A stretch of 64,000 nucleotides of DNA from Candidatus Thiodiazotropha sp. CDECU1 (GTDB lineage: Bacteria; Pseudomonadota; Gammaproteobacteria; Chromatiales; Chromatiaceae). The notes beneath the pieces were generated by a model that worked only from the letters and a program-made list of their open reading frames with translations, was not told the origin of the DNA and searched no databases. Each line of letters begins with the position of its first letter. Positions within the stretch are counted from its first letter, which is position 1. This document shows positions 17,041-27,025 of this stretch, one piece after another. The position numbers and the translations under genes are program-made. The stretch covers positions 2,480,001 to 2,544,000 of the forward strand of contig NZ_OY734020.1 in NCBI RefSeq assembly GCF_963455295.1. The letters run 5' to 3'.

Positions 17041-17343
17041 GTGTACTACGCAATCATTGCAGAGGATCGGGATGACAGCCTGGAGCAACGTCTCAAGGCG
17101 CGGGACGATCACCTGGCAAGACTCAAACAGCTGCAGAATGAAGGACGTCTCCTGTTGGCCGGCCCCCACCCGATGATCGACAGCGAGGATCCAGGTCCCG
17201 CCGGTTTCTCCGGCAGTCTTATAGTGGCCGAATTCGACAGCCTGGAAAGCGCCAAGGGCTGGGCGGATGCCGATCCCTACATCGAGGCAGGCGTCTATGC
17301 CCGAGTGCATGTAAAACCCTTTAAGAAGGTACTGCCGGCCTGA
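17041..17343 (+). CDS. yciI: YciI-family protein
   Basis: 100 residues from a GTG start, two bases after yciB. Ferredoxin-like alpha/beta fold: [32 protein letters not shown], and [17 protein letters not shown]. The conserved His-Asp pair of the family (R-D-D-H-L and the D in ADADPY) is present. Homologues are small dimers of uncertain enzymatic role. Confidence 0.92.
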   Translation: MYYAIIAEDRDDSLEQRLKARDDHLARLKQLQNEGRLLLAGPHPMIDSEDPGPAGFSGSLIVAEFDSLESAKGWADADPYIEAGVYARVHVKPFKKVLPA

Positions 17344-17398
17344 CAGGGGCAGTACCATAGCCATTCAACCAATCAATCACAACTAGGTAAGTTCAACG

Positions 17399-18433
17399 AT
17401 GAATATGAAGATCTTTTTAGCTGCGGTTTGCAGCGCAGGACTGCTGACAGCTTGCAACCAGACTACGGATGAGGCTACCGCAGCCAAAACGGATAGCGAA
17501 CGTTCAGCCACCGTGCCTGAAATGAACGAACCCGCTTCCGCCGATATGGATGTTGAGACCCTGCTCACCGTCAACGGCGAAGCCATCACCCGCACCATGT
17601 ACAGCCTCTACTTCCAGGATCGCATGCGTAATGTGCCCGAGGCGCAAAACTCCCCAGAGATGCAGATGAGTGTGCTCAACGAGCTATCCAACATCATCAT
17701 CGTGGCGCAGGACGCGGAGAAAAAAGGCATCCAGAATCGCCCTGAAGTCTCGGCCTCCATCGACCTGCTGAAGGCCAAGCTGCTGACCCAGATCGCGATT
17801 CAGGATTTCGCCAGCTCCCACGAGCCCAGCGAAGAGGAGATCCAGAAGTCCTACCAGGAGGATTATGCCGGGCAATCCAATACCGAATTCAAGGCCAGAC
17901 ATATCCTGGTGAAAGAGCAGCAGGAGGCAACCGCACTGATTGAAAAACTCGATGGCGGCGCCGACTTCGCCGAACTCGCCAAAGAGCACTCAACCGGCCC
18001 CACCGGCAAGAATGGCGGCGACCTGGGCTGGTTCGACGCAACACAGATGGTAAAACCTTTCGGTGATGCCCTGCTCGCCATGGAGAAAAGCAAATACAGC
18101 TCAGCCCCGGTTGAGACACAGTTTGGCTGGCACGTCATTCTGCTGGAAGACTCCCGTCAGTCAGAGGCCCCGGCCCTGGACAGCGTCAAGGATAAGATCG
18201 TCAACAAGCTGAAGCAGAGTGCCCTTTCCGACTATATGCAGGGTCTGCGCGACTCCAGCAAGCTGGTCTTCAATGAGAAGAACGCCAAGCCCGCCCCGGC
18301 TGCCGATGCTGCGGCCCCCGCCGCTGACGCACCTGCCACAGAGGCGCCAGCTGCTGATGCCGCGAGCACGACAATGGAAGAAAAGCCCGCCATGGAACAA
18401 CCGGCAGAAGAAGCGAAGGAAGCCAAAGAGTAA
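17399..18433 (+). CDS. Parvulin-type peptidyl-prolyl isomerase lipoprotein
   Basis: 344 residues. A lipoprotein signal ends with LLTAC (lipid-modified C19). Residues about 55-150 form the SurA/PrsA-type helical chaperone arm (VNGEAITRTMYSLYFQDRM), about 163-260 the PpiC rotamase domain (KARHILVKEQQEA, GGDLGWFDATQMVKPF, FGWHVILLED). The last 65 residues are a low-complexity Ala/Pro/Glu tail, probably a flexible spacer. It should assist folding of exported proteins in the periplasm from a membrane anchor. Confidence 0.92.
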   Translation: MNMKIFLAAVCSAGLLTACNQTTDEATAAKTDSERSATVPEMNEPASADMDVETLLTVNGEAITRTMYSLYFQDRMRNVPEAQNSPEMQMSVLNELSNIIIVAQDAEKKGIQNRPEVSASIDLLKAKLLTQIAIQDFASSHEPSEEEIQKSYQEDYAGQSNTEFKARHILVKEQQEATALIEKLDGGADFAELAKEHSTGPTGKNGGDLGWFDATQMVKPFGDALLAMEKSKYSSAPVETQFGWHVILLEDSRQSEAPALDSVKDKIVNKLKQSALSDYMQGLRDSSKLVFNEKNAKPAPAADAAAPAADAPATEAPAADAASTTMEEKPAMEQPAEEAKEAKE

Positions 18434-18447
18434 CCCACTAGTAGCAC

Positions 18448-18473
18448 GGTGCCCGTCGCTCCAGGCGGGCACC
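18448..18473 (+). terminator. Hairpin after the PPIase gene
   Basis: An 8-bp perfect GC-rich stem (GGTGCCCG / CGGGCACC) with a 10-base loop follows the stop codon by 14 bases and is followed by CTTTCC. The T tract is short, so efficiency is uncertain. Confidence 0.65.
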
Positions 18474-18875
18474 CTTTCCATCCACTGCCGCTCTGATTTA
18501 CGAAACTGCGCTGATCAGCGATCAGACGCTGCCGTATTCCCAACATTTATATCCGATATACAAATCCACTAAAAATACGAAGAAAAATACTAAAGCCATT
18601 TATCTCCCTCCGTGAATTCCCTGATTGCTTGCCTTTCCTGAGCAAATACTCTAAAAATGGTGCTAATTACGTCTCGGCGCGATCAGAAGGATGTCTGTCA
18701 CCATGGATACGAAGGAAGCTATTTATCAAGTCGAGCCAGACCTCCATCGCCGTCCCCACTTCAAGCAAACACCCAATTCTAGAATCCTTGGGGTGATATT
18801 TATGCTCAGAATTCCTCTTTGTTTGTGTTATTTGCAGTTTGACAACAAAATAGAGAACTTTTCGGGTACTTTTAG
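18474..18875. other. Gene-free stretch, probable remnant of a leading cassette
   Basis: About 400 AT-rich bases. Short frames exist on both strands (plus 18691-18897, minus 18667-18906), but both run into the attC-like site at 18876-18923 and lack family resemblance or a convincing ribosome site. It may be a degraded first cassette. Confidence 0.45.
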
Positions 18876-18923
18876 CGGCATAAGACATTATTTGTGACGT
18901 CCACATAATCCGCTGTTATGCGT
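18876..18923 (+). repeat. attC-like site 1 (start of cassette 1)
   Basis: R''-like GCATAAG (18878-18884) and R'-like GTTATGC (18915-18921) bracket an imperfect palindrome, ATTATTTGTG...CACATAAT, with unpaired bases in one arm, as in attC hairpins. GTTATGC is also the terminal core of Vibrio cholerae repeats. The cassette that begins here ends with GCATAAC, the exact complement of this R' core. Confidence 0.65.
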
Positions 18924-18941
18924 AAATAGGAGATCAACATT

Positions 18942-19883
18942 ATGCAAGACAAAATGGAAGAAAGCCGAAAAAGGCAGCAATACTCTCCTAAAGAAATAGA
19001 ACGTATTAATCAGCGAGAGATGGAACTGCTTTCGCTTCGAGAACATATCGAGGAACAGGAAAAACAGCTTGATGAATACAGGGCTAAACTTAAAAACGAT
19101 CAGTTAAATCGTGAAAGAGAATTTCAAAATGAACTAATCAAAAGAGAGCAGTTCTTTTCTGAACGGGAAAAAAGTTTCGCAGAACGTCAAAGGAAGTTCG
19201 AAGAGACTGTTCAAATTAAGCAGATGGAAAATGAAGAATTGAAGAATCAGCTTAAAATGGAGGTAATAAAAAAGGAGAAAGAATTACATAAAATAAGGAA
19301 TAATTTAGAAAAAGAGAAAGAACGTTATAACGAAGAAAGTCGAAATAAAATTGAGCGCACTTCTAAGGACTACGTTTCTGAAGCATTAGAATTACTTGGA
19401 AAAAAAGAGTCTGAGTTTCATACTAGATCTAAATCTTGGGCAGCTATTGGCGCAGGAGCAATTGTTTGTGGGTTAGTTTTCTTTGGGTATGTAACTATAA
19501 CTTCATTTTCCTTAATACCAAATCCAGTTACATGGGAGTTTATAACATTTGCCGTATTTAAAGGATTGATTGTAGTTATTCTTTTTGCTGCACTAGCTAA
19601 ATATTCCCTTATATTCAGTAATTCTTACATGCGAGAAGCTTTAAAAAATGCAGATAGGCGCCATGCAATAAATTTTGGTAAATTCTACTTAGAATCTTAT
19701 GGCGCATCTGCAGAATGGGAGCAGATAAAGGAAGCATTTGAGCATTGGAATATTGCCGGAGTAAATACGTTTACGAAACCTGCAGAGGTAAATCTAGATG
19801 TTACTGCTTTAGAAAAACTAACTAGTGCCATTGAAAATATTGGTAAAGCAATACCTGTTTCTAAAAATGATAAAAACGCATAA
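18942..19883 (+). CDS. Cassette gene 1: coiled-coil protein with two membrane helices
   Basis: 313 residues from an ATG behind AGGAGATCAACATT. Residues about 10-150 are an uninterrupted Glu/Lys/Arg/Gln-rich coiled coil, about 170-195 and 205-230 are membrane helices, and about 235-313 is a soluble domain (NFGKFYLESYGASAEWEQIKEAF). No named family is recognised. The gene fills the cassette between attC sites 1 and 2. The layout (long coiled coil plus membrane anchor) recalls sensor or effector subunits of defence systems, but this is only a resemblance of shape. Confidence 0.75.
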   Translation: MQDKMEESRKRQQYSPKEIERINQREMELLSLREHIEEQEKQLDEYRAKLKNDQLNREREFQNELIKREQFFSEREKSFAERQRKFEETVQIKQMENEELKNQLKMEVIKKEKELHKIRNNLEKEKERYNEESRNKIERTSKDYVSEALELLGKKESEFHTRSKSWAAIGAGAIVCGLVFFGYVTITSFSLIPNPVTWEFITFAVFKGLIVVILFAALAKYSLIFSNSYMREALKNADRRHAINFGKFYLESYGASAEWEQIKEAFEHWNIAGVNTFTKPAEVNLDVTALEKLTSAIENIGKAIPVSKNDKNA

Positions 19884-19965
19884 CAATAAAAATGCACTCG
19901 GAAAAAACAAAGCTACAGTCGTTCCTCCTTCCGCTTTGTTTTCCCAGTGATTTTGGCCGTTAGAT
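19878..19965 (+). repeat. attC site 2
   Basis: R'' GCATAAC (19878-19884, overlapping the stop of cassette gene 1) and R' GTTAGAT (19959-19965). The interior folds by a perfect AAAACAAAGC / GCTTTGTTTT stem. R'' is complementary to the start of its own cassette (GTTATGC at 18915), as required for an excised circular cassette. Confidence 0.75.
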
Positions 19966-20005
19966 GGCCAAAGCAACCGATATATCTTTCAAGTAGTGAG
20001 TTCTA

Positions 20006-20956
20006 ATGGCAAGAAAAGCAATTGCACCCGCACTTAATAATAAACTGCTCTATGAGAGTCGGTATTGCTGCGCTATATGCCAGAAAAGCGGATGCCAAAT
20101 TCACCATATTGATCAAGACCATTCTAACAACTCCGAAGGGAATCTAATTGTCCTGTGCGCCGCTCACCACGATGAAGCTCACACAACACGGATAATGTCG
20201 AATAATTTGGATGCACGGGCTTTACGCCACGCTAAAAATGAGTGGACTGAACAGGTACAAAATTCACGAACATTGGCCGCAACACTAGAAGGTCAAACTC
20301 AAACTGCCGAGAACGAGTGGCTATCCTCAGGAGTATCTTGGGGCTATATCAATCACAAACGTGTCGCGCAAATGTCGCATTTAGAAAAGCTATCTAGCAA
20401 AGGGCTGGGATTCCTAGATTATTGTCGCAATAAAAACATGGTTGATGATGATGCGATCATTATTAAGCCCAGTAACATATCGGCTAGCAGTTCGTTTAGT
20501 AGCAATAGTGTTTATGATTGGTTCGATTTCGGGGATGACCAACGGTTACACGCATTATACTCGGAGATGGTTGATCAAGTTGGTCGAGACACAAACGTGA
20601 TCCATTTAGAACCATCTGCATGGACAAAAACAAGAATTAAAAGCTTAGTAAGCCCTGGAAGCTTCATTTTCTTAAATAAGGGCATTTATTTTAAGTCGAT
20701 TAACGAAACAAAGGAAAACAACCATAGAAGGTGCCAAACTTTTAAAAATAAGGTCCATGTCGAATTCTACGTAGACACCATTGATATGTTTGGAACCACA
20801 TCAATGACCGTATCGTTCCAAGGCCACCAATCATGTGCTGCTTTGCTACTCGTAAAGTCATTATCAGAAAACGAAGATGGTGATATATTACTGAACTGTA
20901 CGCCACTCGCTCTAGGAGTAGGATTTAGAGATGCGAACGATATACAGGCCATCTAA
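20006..20956 (+). CDS. Cassette gene 2: HNH nuclease-like protein with unknown C-terminal domain
   Basis: 316 residues. Residues about 20-60 form an HNH-type zinc fold: C-A-I-C, C-Q-I-H-H-I-D at the first catalytic position, N-N-S-E-G-N-L-I-V-L-C and A-H-H-D-E-A-H. The remaining 230 residues are unrecognised and may act as a sensor or DNA-specificity domain. HNH enzymes nick or cut DNA; a restriction or phage-defence role is plausible but inferred. The gene fills cassette 2, whose boundaries carry an 11-base inverted match (19959-19969 and 20947-20957). Confidence 0.8.
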   Translation: MARKAIAPALNNKLLYESRYCCAICQKSGCQIHHIDQDHSNNSEGNLIVLCAAHHDEAHTTRIMSNNLDARALRHAKNEWTEQVQNSRTLAATLEGQTQTAENEWLSSGVSWGYINHKRVAQMSHLEKLSSKGLGFLDYCRNKNMVDDDAIIIKPSNISASSSFSSNSVYDWFDFGDDQRLHALYSEMVDQVGRDTNVIHLEPSAWTKTRIKSLVSPGSFIFLNKGIYFKSINETKENNHRRCQTFKNKVHVEFYVDTIDMFGTTSMTVSFQGHQSCAALLLVKSLSENEDGDILLNCTPLALGVGFRDANDIQAI

Positions 20957-20959
20957 CAA

Positions 20960-22065
<1,106 letters not shown>

Positions 22066-22151
22066 CACCGGTAACTTGGTGGTGCAAGTTACGGGCTTCA
22101 TTTTAACACTTCTTAATGAAGGCAAGGATCGGCTATTGATATCCACATTCA
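22066..22151. other. Remnant of cassette 3, no gene
   Basis: A short stretch between the insertion sequence and attC site 4. It contains a perfect 7-base inverted repeat GTAACTT/AAGTTAC (about 22070-22091). No coding region is supported. Confidence 0.4.
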
Positions 22152-22211
22152 ACCATACAAGGTACTCCAGCCGACGCCAAAAAGCGGCGCGGCTAAGCTT
22201 AAACGTTAGGT
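22152..22211 (+). repeat. attC site 4 (best preserved)
   Basis: 60 bases: R'' ACCATAC, a hairpin arm AGCCGACGCC, the loop AAAAAGC, the return arm GGCGCGGCT with one unpaired A, and R' GTTAGGT. AGCCGACGCC...GGCGCGGCT is the classic attC interior seen in mobile and chromosomal integrons. Confidence 0.85.
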
Positions 22212-22265
22212 TGCTTTTCTGCCCTATTAGTCACGTAAATTTACTCGAAGCAAGGAACGTGTAGG

Positions 22266-23636
22266 TTGTCGAACGATCAAGTTGAAAAATCATTATTGGA
22301 GTCCGTCCGGGAGTGGATCTGCGATAACTACTCAGTACGAGTAAGATTTATTGCGGAAGTTGACGTGGAGGGCTTTAGGCTTTGGGAAGCCGCGATAGGG
22401 TTTACGCCGCTGCTACTTAAAGAAGATAATTCATTTTCAATAAAATCGGAAAAAATACTTGTCGGGCAAATAGATCTTAATCTAGCGACAAAACAAAATT
22501 GTTTAGATATTTTTGAGAAAGCAATGCGCGGCGTTATCGATACCCCAGATGGTGTGGTGACGCTTGCTACGGAAACAGGTTACAGCTGTTACTCAGAGAC
22601 AAGCCACAGAGACCGTTGGTATTATGACTTGCATCTGTCTGTGAGAGGGAGTGTCAATAACCCAGTATCAGGGCATGACTTGGCGCAGATTGATAATATT
22701 TTGCGTCTTTCCACGCCTCCGTTCGATGGTATTTACGATGCCGCTACATGGTTGGGTCTGGGTGGCGCGATTCAGGGCCACAATAATTCGGTAATAGAAT
22801 TAAGAATTAGTCCTCCCGTCGATTTATTCTTCGAAAAGTGCGCGCTAGTTGACGACACATTTAGCTTGGCATTACATGCCCTTCCTGGGTTCGATACAAG
22901 TCTTCTTCATGTGGCAGTTAGAGGCGCGCCTGGAGACAACTTAAAGACACGCCTTCAAATCGCCTCTGAGATAATATGGGAGCAGAGAGAAGATAACCTG
23001 GTTCTAGGTACAGCATCTGTTGAGTTAAGTAATTCAGACAGTGTTATTGTCATGCTAATGATTGGAAACTCAATTGTCCGGAGGCAGTGGTTTTTAGACC
23101 CAAGCAAGGCCAGAAACAATCGATTGCTAGCAGTTCAAAGTTTTGATAGTGAACTGAAAATGATAAAAAATGCAGTATTAGAAACACCGGATTCATCCAG
23201 ATTCGAAAATGGGATAGCTGCTCTGTTATTCATCTTAGGTTTTTCTCCTTGTGTTCAACTTGAAACAGATTCTCCGGATTTAATTGTTCAAACGCCTAAT
23301 GGCCGGCTTATTCTTATTGAGTGCACATTGCGAATCGCAGATTTCTCAGCGAAAGTCGGTAAGCTCGTCGATAGAAGGGGTAAGTTAATTAAAGAGCTAG
23401 AAAAAAGTGGGCATTCTAGCTCAATAGCAACGGTACTCGTTTGTAGGCTTCCGAGAGATCAAATTGCGGCTCACGCTGAAGATTTAGCATCATATAAGAC
23501 AATACTAATTACGCACAAGCAATTGAAAAACGCATTTGATCAAGTCCGTTACCATAACGATCCGGACAGTATTTTAGACGAGGCAGAGTCCGCGCTTAAC
23601 GATGATAACCAAATGACGCTTGGATTGGAGTCTTAG
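22266..23636 (+). CDS. Cassette gene 4: protein with a C-terminal PD-(D/E)xK-like nuclease fold
   Basis: 456 residues from a TTG start (22266), the first possible start after attC site 4, with AAGGAA upstream. The N-terminal 310 residues are unrecognised. Residues about 310-400 look like a restriction-endonuclease-type core: FENGIAALLFILGF helix, D in SPDLIVQTPNGR, and LILIECTLR, where the usual E-x-K is E-C-T. Loss of the lysine leaves activity uncertain. The fold resembles Mrr-type or Card1-like domains in outline only. It fills the cassette between attC sites 4 and 5. Confidence 0.65.
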   Translation: MSNDQVEKSLLESVREWICDNYSVRVRFIAEVDVEGFRLWEAAIGFTPLLLKEDNSFSIKSEKILVGQIDLNLATKQNCLDIFEKAMRGVIDTPDGVVTLATETGYSCYSETSHRDRWYYDLHLSVRGSVNNPVSGHDLAQIDNILRLSTPPFDGIYDAATWLGLGGAIQGHNNSVIELRISPPVDLFFEKCALVDDTFSLALHALPGFDTSLLHVAVRGAPGDNLKTRLQIASEIIWEQREDNLVLGTASVELSNSDSVIVMLMIGNSIVRRQWFLDPSKARNNRLLAVQSFDSELKMIKNAVLETPDSSRFENGIAALLFILGFSPCVQLETDSPDLIVQTPNGRLILIECTLRIADFSAKVGKLVDRRGKLIKELEKSGHSSSIATVLVCRLPRDQIAAHAEDLASYKTILITHKQLKNAFDQVRYHNDPDSILDEAESALNDDNQMTLGLES

Positions 23637-23645
23637 TGAATAGCA

Positions 23646-23706
23646 ACCATACAATGCGGCCCAGTCCGACGCGGCAGAGCCGCGCGCCTGGCCTTAATCG
23701 TTCATA
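23646..23706 (+). repeat. attC site 5 (last, slightly degenerate)
   Basis: R'' ACCATAC (23646-23652) inside GCAACCATAC, close to the reverse complement of its cassette start GTTAGGTTGC. A hairpin GTCCGACGCGGC/GCCGCGCGCC follows, and the R' core is degenerate (GTTCATA, 23700-23706). Confidence 0.7.
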
Positions 23707-23721
23707 AAATTAACAAGTGAT

Positions 23722-23991
23722 ATGAATATCGGCGGTATCGTAGCAAGAGCTGCATTGCTCAAAGAGCAAATGAAAAAAAGGCCCTGTAAGCGCTGTGGCC
23801 TGCTATACGACCCAACAAAAGATAAGAGATGCCCCCATTGTGACCACCTTGATCAAAAAGGGCTGGAAGCGCTAATTGAAAAGCGGAAACGTGAGCATCA
23901 AGGTAATAAACAGCTCGGCAAGGTATTCTTTTTTGTTGCACTTGTCATATTTATGCTCATGCTGATTCTTTGGCTATCACAAAGTATATAA
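23722..23991 (+). CDS. Small membrane protein with a zinc ribbon (1)
   Basis: 89 residues, first gene after the cassette array. C-K-R-C near residue 22 and C-P-H-C near 37 form a probable zinc ribbon, followed by a charged helix and one C-terminal membrane helix (about 67-86). The next gene (24001) has the same idea in another order, so the two may be partners. No function is assigned. Confidence 0.7.
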   Translation: MNIGGIVARAALLKEQMKKRPCKRCGLLYDPTKDKRCPHCDHLDQKGLEALIEKRKREHQGNKQLGKVFFFVALVIFMLMLILWLSQSI

Positions 23992-24000
23992 TAAGATATC

Positions 24001-24303
24001 ATGCTCAAATACTGCCCATACTGTACTAAACCATTAGGCTTTATACCGCTTATCAAGCAACGGCTTTTCGCAAAAGAGAGTGCAGCACTGATCTGTGATA
24101 AATGTGGCTCTTCCATCTCCCAGTCGGGAAGCGCTAAACTCGGGATTTTGATTGGTGGCGGCGGCATCTGTGGCTATTTCTGGGGCCAGCTGCTAGGCGA
24201 TTTTCTGCCCAACAGTTGGCTGAGTCTCGCATCAAGTCTCCTGGTTGCTTGCGTCATCGTTGTCCTGCTTGCCTACTGGACGGCCCCGATAAAGCGAGGT
24301 TAG
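24001..24303 (+). CDS. Small membrane protein with a zinc ribbon (2)
   Basis: 100 residues, starting 9 bases after the previous gene. C-P-Y-C at residues 5-8 and C-D-K-C near 32-35 form a zinc ribbon; two membrane helices follow (about 47-65 and 72-93). Likely co-transcribed with 23722-23991. Function unknown. Confidence 0.7.
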   Translation: MLKYCPYCTKPLGFIPLIKQRLFAKESAALICDKCGSSISQSGSAKLGILIGGGGICGYFWGQLLGDFLPNSWLSLASSLLVACVIVVLLAYWTAPIKRG

Positions 24304-24340
24304 CTGATAATCCCCTTGATTACGCATCCTTGATGAAGAT

Positions 24341-24877
24341 ATGAAATTAACGCCTTACGATAAATCTGATGAAGTGGAAATCAAGCAGCTATTTACTGAG
24401 GTATTCTCTGATGCTGAAGGAGAGCCGGAGGGTGTACTGATCGGGAACCTGGTGGCTGATTTAATCAACACTACCGAGCCTGACGATATTTTTGGGTTCG
24501 TCGTCACTGAACAGGAACAAATCATTGGATCCATTTTCTTTACAAGATTGATTTTTGATACCCCTGTTGAGGCTTTTATTCTGTCACCCGTGGCGATCCG
24601 GACAAACCAACAGGGAAAAGGTGTTGGGCAACAATTGATTAATTATGGAATTGAACAAATGAGGGATATGGGAGTTAAACTGCTATTTACCTATGGCGAT
24701 CCAAATTTCTACTCAAAAGTGGGGTTCCGAAGCATTACCGAAGAGATCGTAAAAGCACCTTTGGAATTAACTCAACCGGAAGGATGGCTTTGCCAATCCC
24801 TGGATGGTGGTGAAACAGCGCCTATAGCGGGTAAATCAACTTGCGTTACAGCACTCAATAAACCTGAATATTGGTAA
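24341..24877 (+). CDS. GNAT-family N-acetyltransferase (YhbS-like)
   Basis: 178 residues. The acetyl-CoA-binding segment is LSPVAIRTNQQGKGVGQQLI, with the Q-x-x-G-x-G loop intact, followed by LLFTYGDPNFYSKVGFRSI, typical of the YhbS branch. The acceptor substrate cannot be predicted. Starts 37 bases after the zinc-ribbon gene. Confidence 0.88.
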   Translation: MKLTPYDKSDEVEIKQLFTEVFSDAEGEPEGVLIGNLVADLINTTEPDDIFGFVVTEQEQIIGSIFFTRLIFDTPVEAFILSPVAIRTNQQGKGVGQQLINYGIEQMRDMGVKLLFTYGDPNFYSKVGFRSITEEIVKAPLELTQPEGWLCQSLDGGETAPIAGKSTCVTALNKPEYW

Positions 24878-24905
24878 TAGATATCAGTCATCGAAGTAAT
24901 AGATC

Positions 24906-25256
24906 ATGAAAAATTATCTGCTTATTATCCTGTTTTGTTTTGCAGCCTACAAAGGTTGGAATTACCTCACCAAAGAGAGTGTCGAGCCACTCTATGCAAC
25001 ACCCTATGTTGCGGTATACGGGCGTAATTCATGCGGCTGGACCAAGAAGATGCTTAAAGAGTTGAAGACTTCTGACATTCCCTATGAATATCATATTGTG
25101 GATAAGCGGGAAGTCGCTGATTTACTCCATGCCAGGATGCAGCAGTCGGGAATCAGCACCAGGAGATATAATCTCCCGGTGGTTGATGTGAATGGCAGGT
25201 TAAGTGTCAGGCCAGATAGTGGAGGGATTATTTCGGAATATCAGGCATCCCTGTGA
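24906..25256 (+). CDS. Membrane-anchored glutaredoxin-like protein
   Basis: 116 residues. A hydrophobic N-terminal segment (about 1-18) anchors or exports the protein. The glutaredoxin fold follows, with the active site C-G-W-T (monothiol), a central YHIVDKRE strand and the cis-proline in NLPVVDV. The resolving cysteine is missing, so it probably works through glutathione or an external thiol in the envelope. Confidence 0.82.
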   Translation: MKNYLLIILFCFAAYKGWNYLTKESVEPLYATPYVAVYGRNSCGWTKKMLKELKTSDIPYEYHIVDKREVADLLHARMQQSGISTRRYNLPVVDVNGRLSVRPDSGGIISEYQASL

Positions 25257-25271
25257 ATGTGATTGAAAGCA

Positions 25272-25314
25272 GGGCAAGGGCAGCTCTATAATCTGCCCTC
25301 ACCCTTGCCTTTTG
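25272..25314. terminator. Hairpin between convergent genes
   Basis: AGGGCAG...CTGCCCT is a perfect 7-bp stem with a 9-base loop, extended by an alternative GGCAAGG/CCTTGCC pairing, followed by TTTT on the plus strand. It lies between the stops of the glutaredoxin-like gene and the chemoreceptor. Confidence 0.55.
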
Positions 25315-25320
25315 ACCTCA

Positions 25321-27000
25321 TCAGATAGTAAACCGCGCAACCAATCCCTGCAGTTCAGTCGCCATATGGGCCAGGTTCTGACTCGCCTCCGCTGTCTCGC
25401 CTGCGCCATCGGCAGTCTGGGTCGACATGTCATTGATCTTGACGATATTGCGATTGATCTCTTCAGCCACTGATCCCTGCTCTTCCGCGGCACTGGCGAT
25501 CTGGGTGGACATCTCGTTGATCTTCTCCACGGCCTGGGTGATGGTGGCCAAGGCGGTGCCGGTTTGGGTGGCTAATTCAACCGCTGATTGCGCCTCTTCC
25601 CGGCTCTGATCCATCACTGTCACCGCCTGACGGGAACCCGATTGGAGTTTTTCGATCATGTCATTGATCTCGTCGGTCGACTGGCGTGTGCGGCCAGCCA
25701 GGGTGCGCACTTCATCGGCGACCACGGCAAACCCCCGCCCCTGCTCACCGGCGCGTGCCGCTTCTATTGCCGCATTCAGGGCCAACAAGTTGGTTTGATC
25801 CGCGATACCCTTAATCACATCCAGCACCGTATTGATGGCTTCACTGTGGTGTTCCAGATCGTTGATGGTCTGGGAAGAGCTCTCCACCTGGTCGGCCAGC
25901 TTGTTGATCTGGGTGACCGCTTTTTGCACGATCTCGGAACCTTGCCGGGTCTGATCGAAGGCATCATCAGCGGCACTGGCCGTGTGATTGATGTTAACTG
26001 CAACCTCTTGAACCGTGGCGGTCATTTCATTCATGGCGGTTGCCACCTGCTCAGTCTCTGAACGCTGAGTATGAATGGTCTCGCTGGTCTGGGTGGTTAT
26101 CGACGACATCTCTTCCGATGCGGTTGACAACTGTTCGGTGGTTTCAGAAATATCCGCCAGCATGTCGAGCAGATTCCTGCGCATGCCGTTGATTGCCGTG
26201 AGCAACTCACCTATTTCATCACGGCTGGTAACTTCGAGATCCTGAGTCAGATCACCGGATGCAATGACCGTCGCCTTGCGAATTGCGCTTACGATGAATG
26301 TAGCGAATATAGTGCTGACAACGAAACCAATGGCGACGCTTACCAACGCGATAACAGTCAGGGTAGCAACGGCTGTATGTTCGTGGGCCTCGGCACGCTT
26401 GGCGCTCTCCTCGGTGAAATGTCCGATCTCCACCAAGAGGGCTTCAAGGGACTTGTCCAGGTTCTCCTCTTCTTGTTCCACTTTTTCGGCCAGTTCTTCC
26501 GCATGATGCGCCTTTCCCTCTGTGTAGGCGACAAACACCTCGTGGGCATGTCCTACAAACTCCACGTGCGCCGCTTCAATGGCTTTCAGCTGATTATTTA
26601 CGGCGGCAAACTCACTTTTAACATCGCCTGAGCTATGCGCCATGGCCTCTTGGGCCAATTGCTCTGCTTCGTGGAGTTCAGCCTCTATTCCCTCTGTGCC
26701 TTCATCAAAGGCCTTGATCGACTCGCGAAAACGAGCTAAAGCCGTATCTTCTGTTTTCAAGGTACTGCCATAGTGCAAAGCGCGTTCGAATTGCACTGCC
26801 TGTTCCAGTTGATGAACGGTGATCTGGGCAATCTTTTCCGTGAGTGGTATATCCTCTTCGGCAATGGTGACCAACTCTTTGCCTATGCTGTTCATGGAGT
26901 AGATGGCATACACTGAACTGACAATCAGCAAGCCGAGCAGAATGCTGGCAAAGCCCATTAACTTGGCTTTTAACGACATATTGTTAAGTAGATTTTTCAT
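25321..27000 (-). CDS. Methyl-accepting chemotaxis protein
   Basis: 559 residues. Membrane helix at about 12-33, a four-helix-bundle-like periplasmic sensor (about 35-205) rich in Glu/Ala, a second membrane helix at about 210-235, a HAMP linker and a long signalling coiled coil. The hairpin tip reads [26 protein letters not shown], the part that binds CheA and CheW. The tail (LVARFTI) has no CheR/CheB-tethering pentapeptide. No other chemotaxis genes are in the window. Ligand unknown. Confidence 0.95.
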   Translation of the reverse strand: MKNLLNNMSLKAKLMGFASILLGLLIVSSVYAIYSMNSIGKELVTIAEEDIPLTEKIAQITVHQLEQAVQFERALHYGSTLKTEDTALARFRESIKAFDEGTEGIEAELHEAEQLAQEAMAHSSGDVKSEFAAVNNQLKAIEAAHVEFVGHAHEVFVAYTEGKAHHAEELAEKVEQEEENLDKSLEALLVEIGHFTEESAKRAEAHEHTAVATLTVIALVSVAIGFVVSTIFATFIVSAIRKATVIASGDLTQDLEVTSRDEIGELLTAINGMRRNLLDMLADISETTEQLSTASEEMSSITTQTSETIHTQRSETEQVATAMNEMTATVQEVAVNINHTASAADDAFDQTRQGSEIVQKAVTQINKLADQVESSSQTINDLEHHSEAINTVLDVIKGIADQTNLLALNAAIEAARAGEQGRGFAVVADEVRTLAGRTRQSTDEINDMIEKLQSGSRQAVTVMDQSREEAQSAVELATQTGTALATITQAVEKINEMSTQIASAAEEQGSVAEEINRNIVKINDMSTQTADGAGETAEASQNLAHMATELQGLVARFTI

Positions 27001-27025
27001 GGTGATATTCTCATTGACTTGAGTC

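Noticed and set aside
16355-17053. Minus-strand frame of 232 codons
   Set aside because: Antisense to yciB, which has the correct membrane pattern and gene order.
18667-18906. Two short overlapping frames on opposite strands
   Set aside because: Both cross into the attC-like site and lack ribosome sites or family features.
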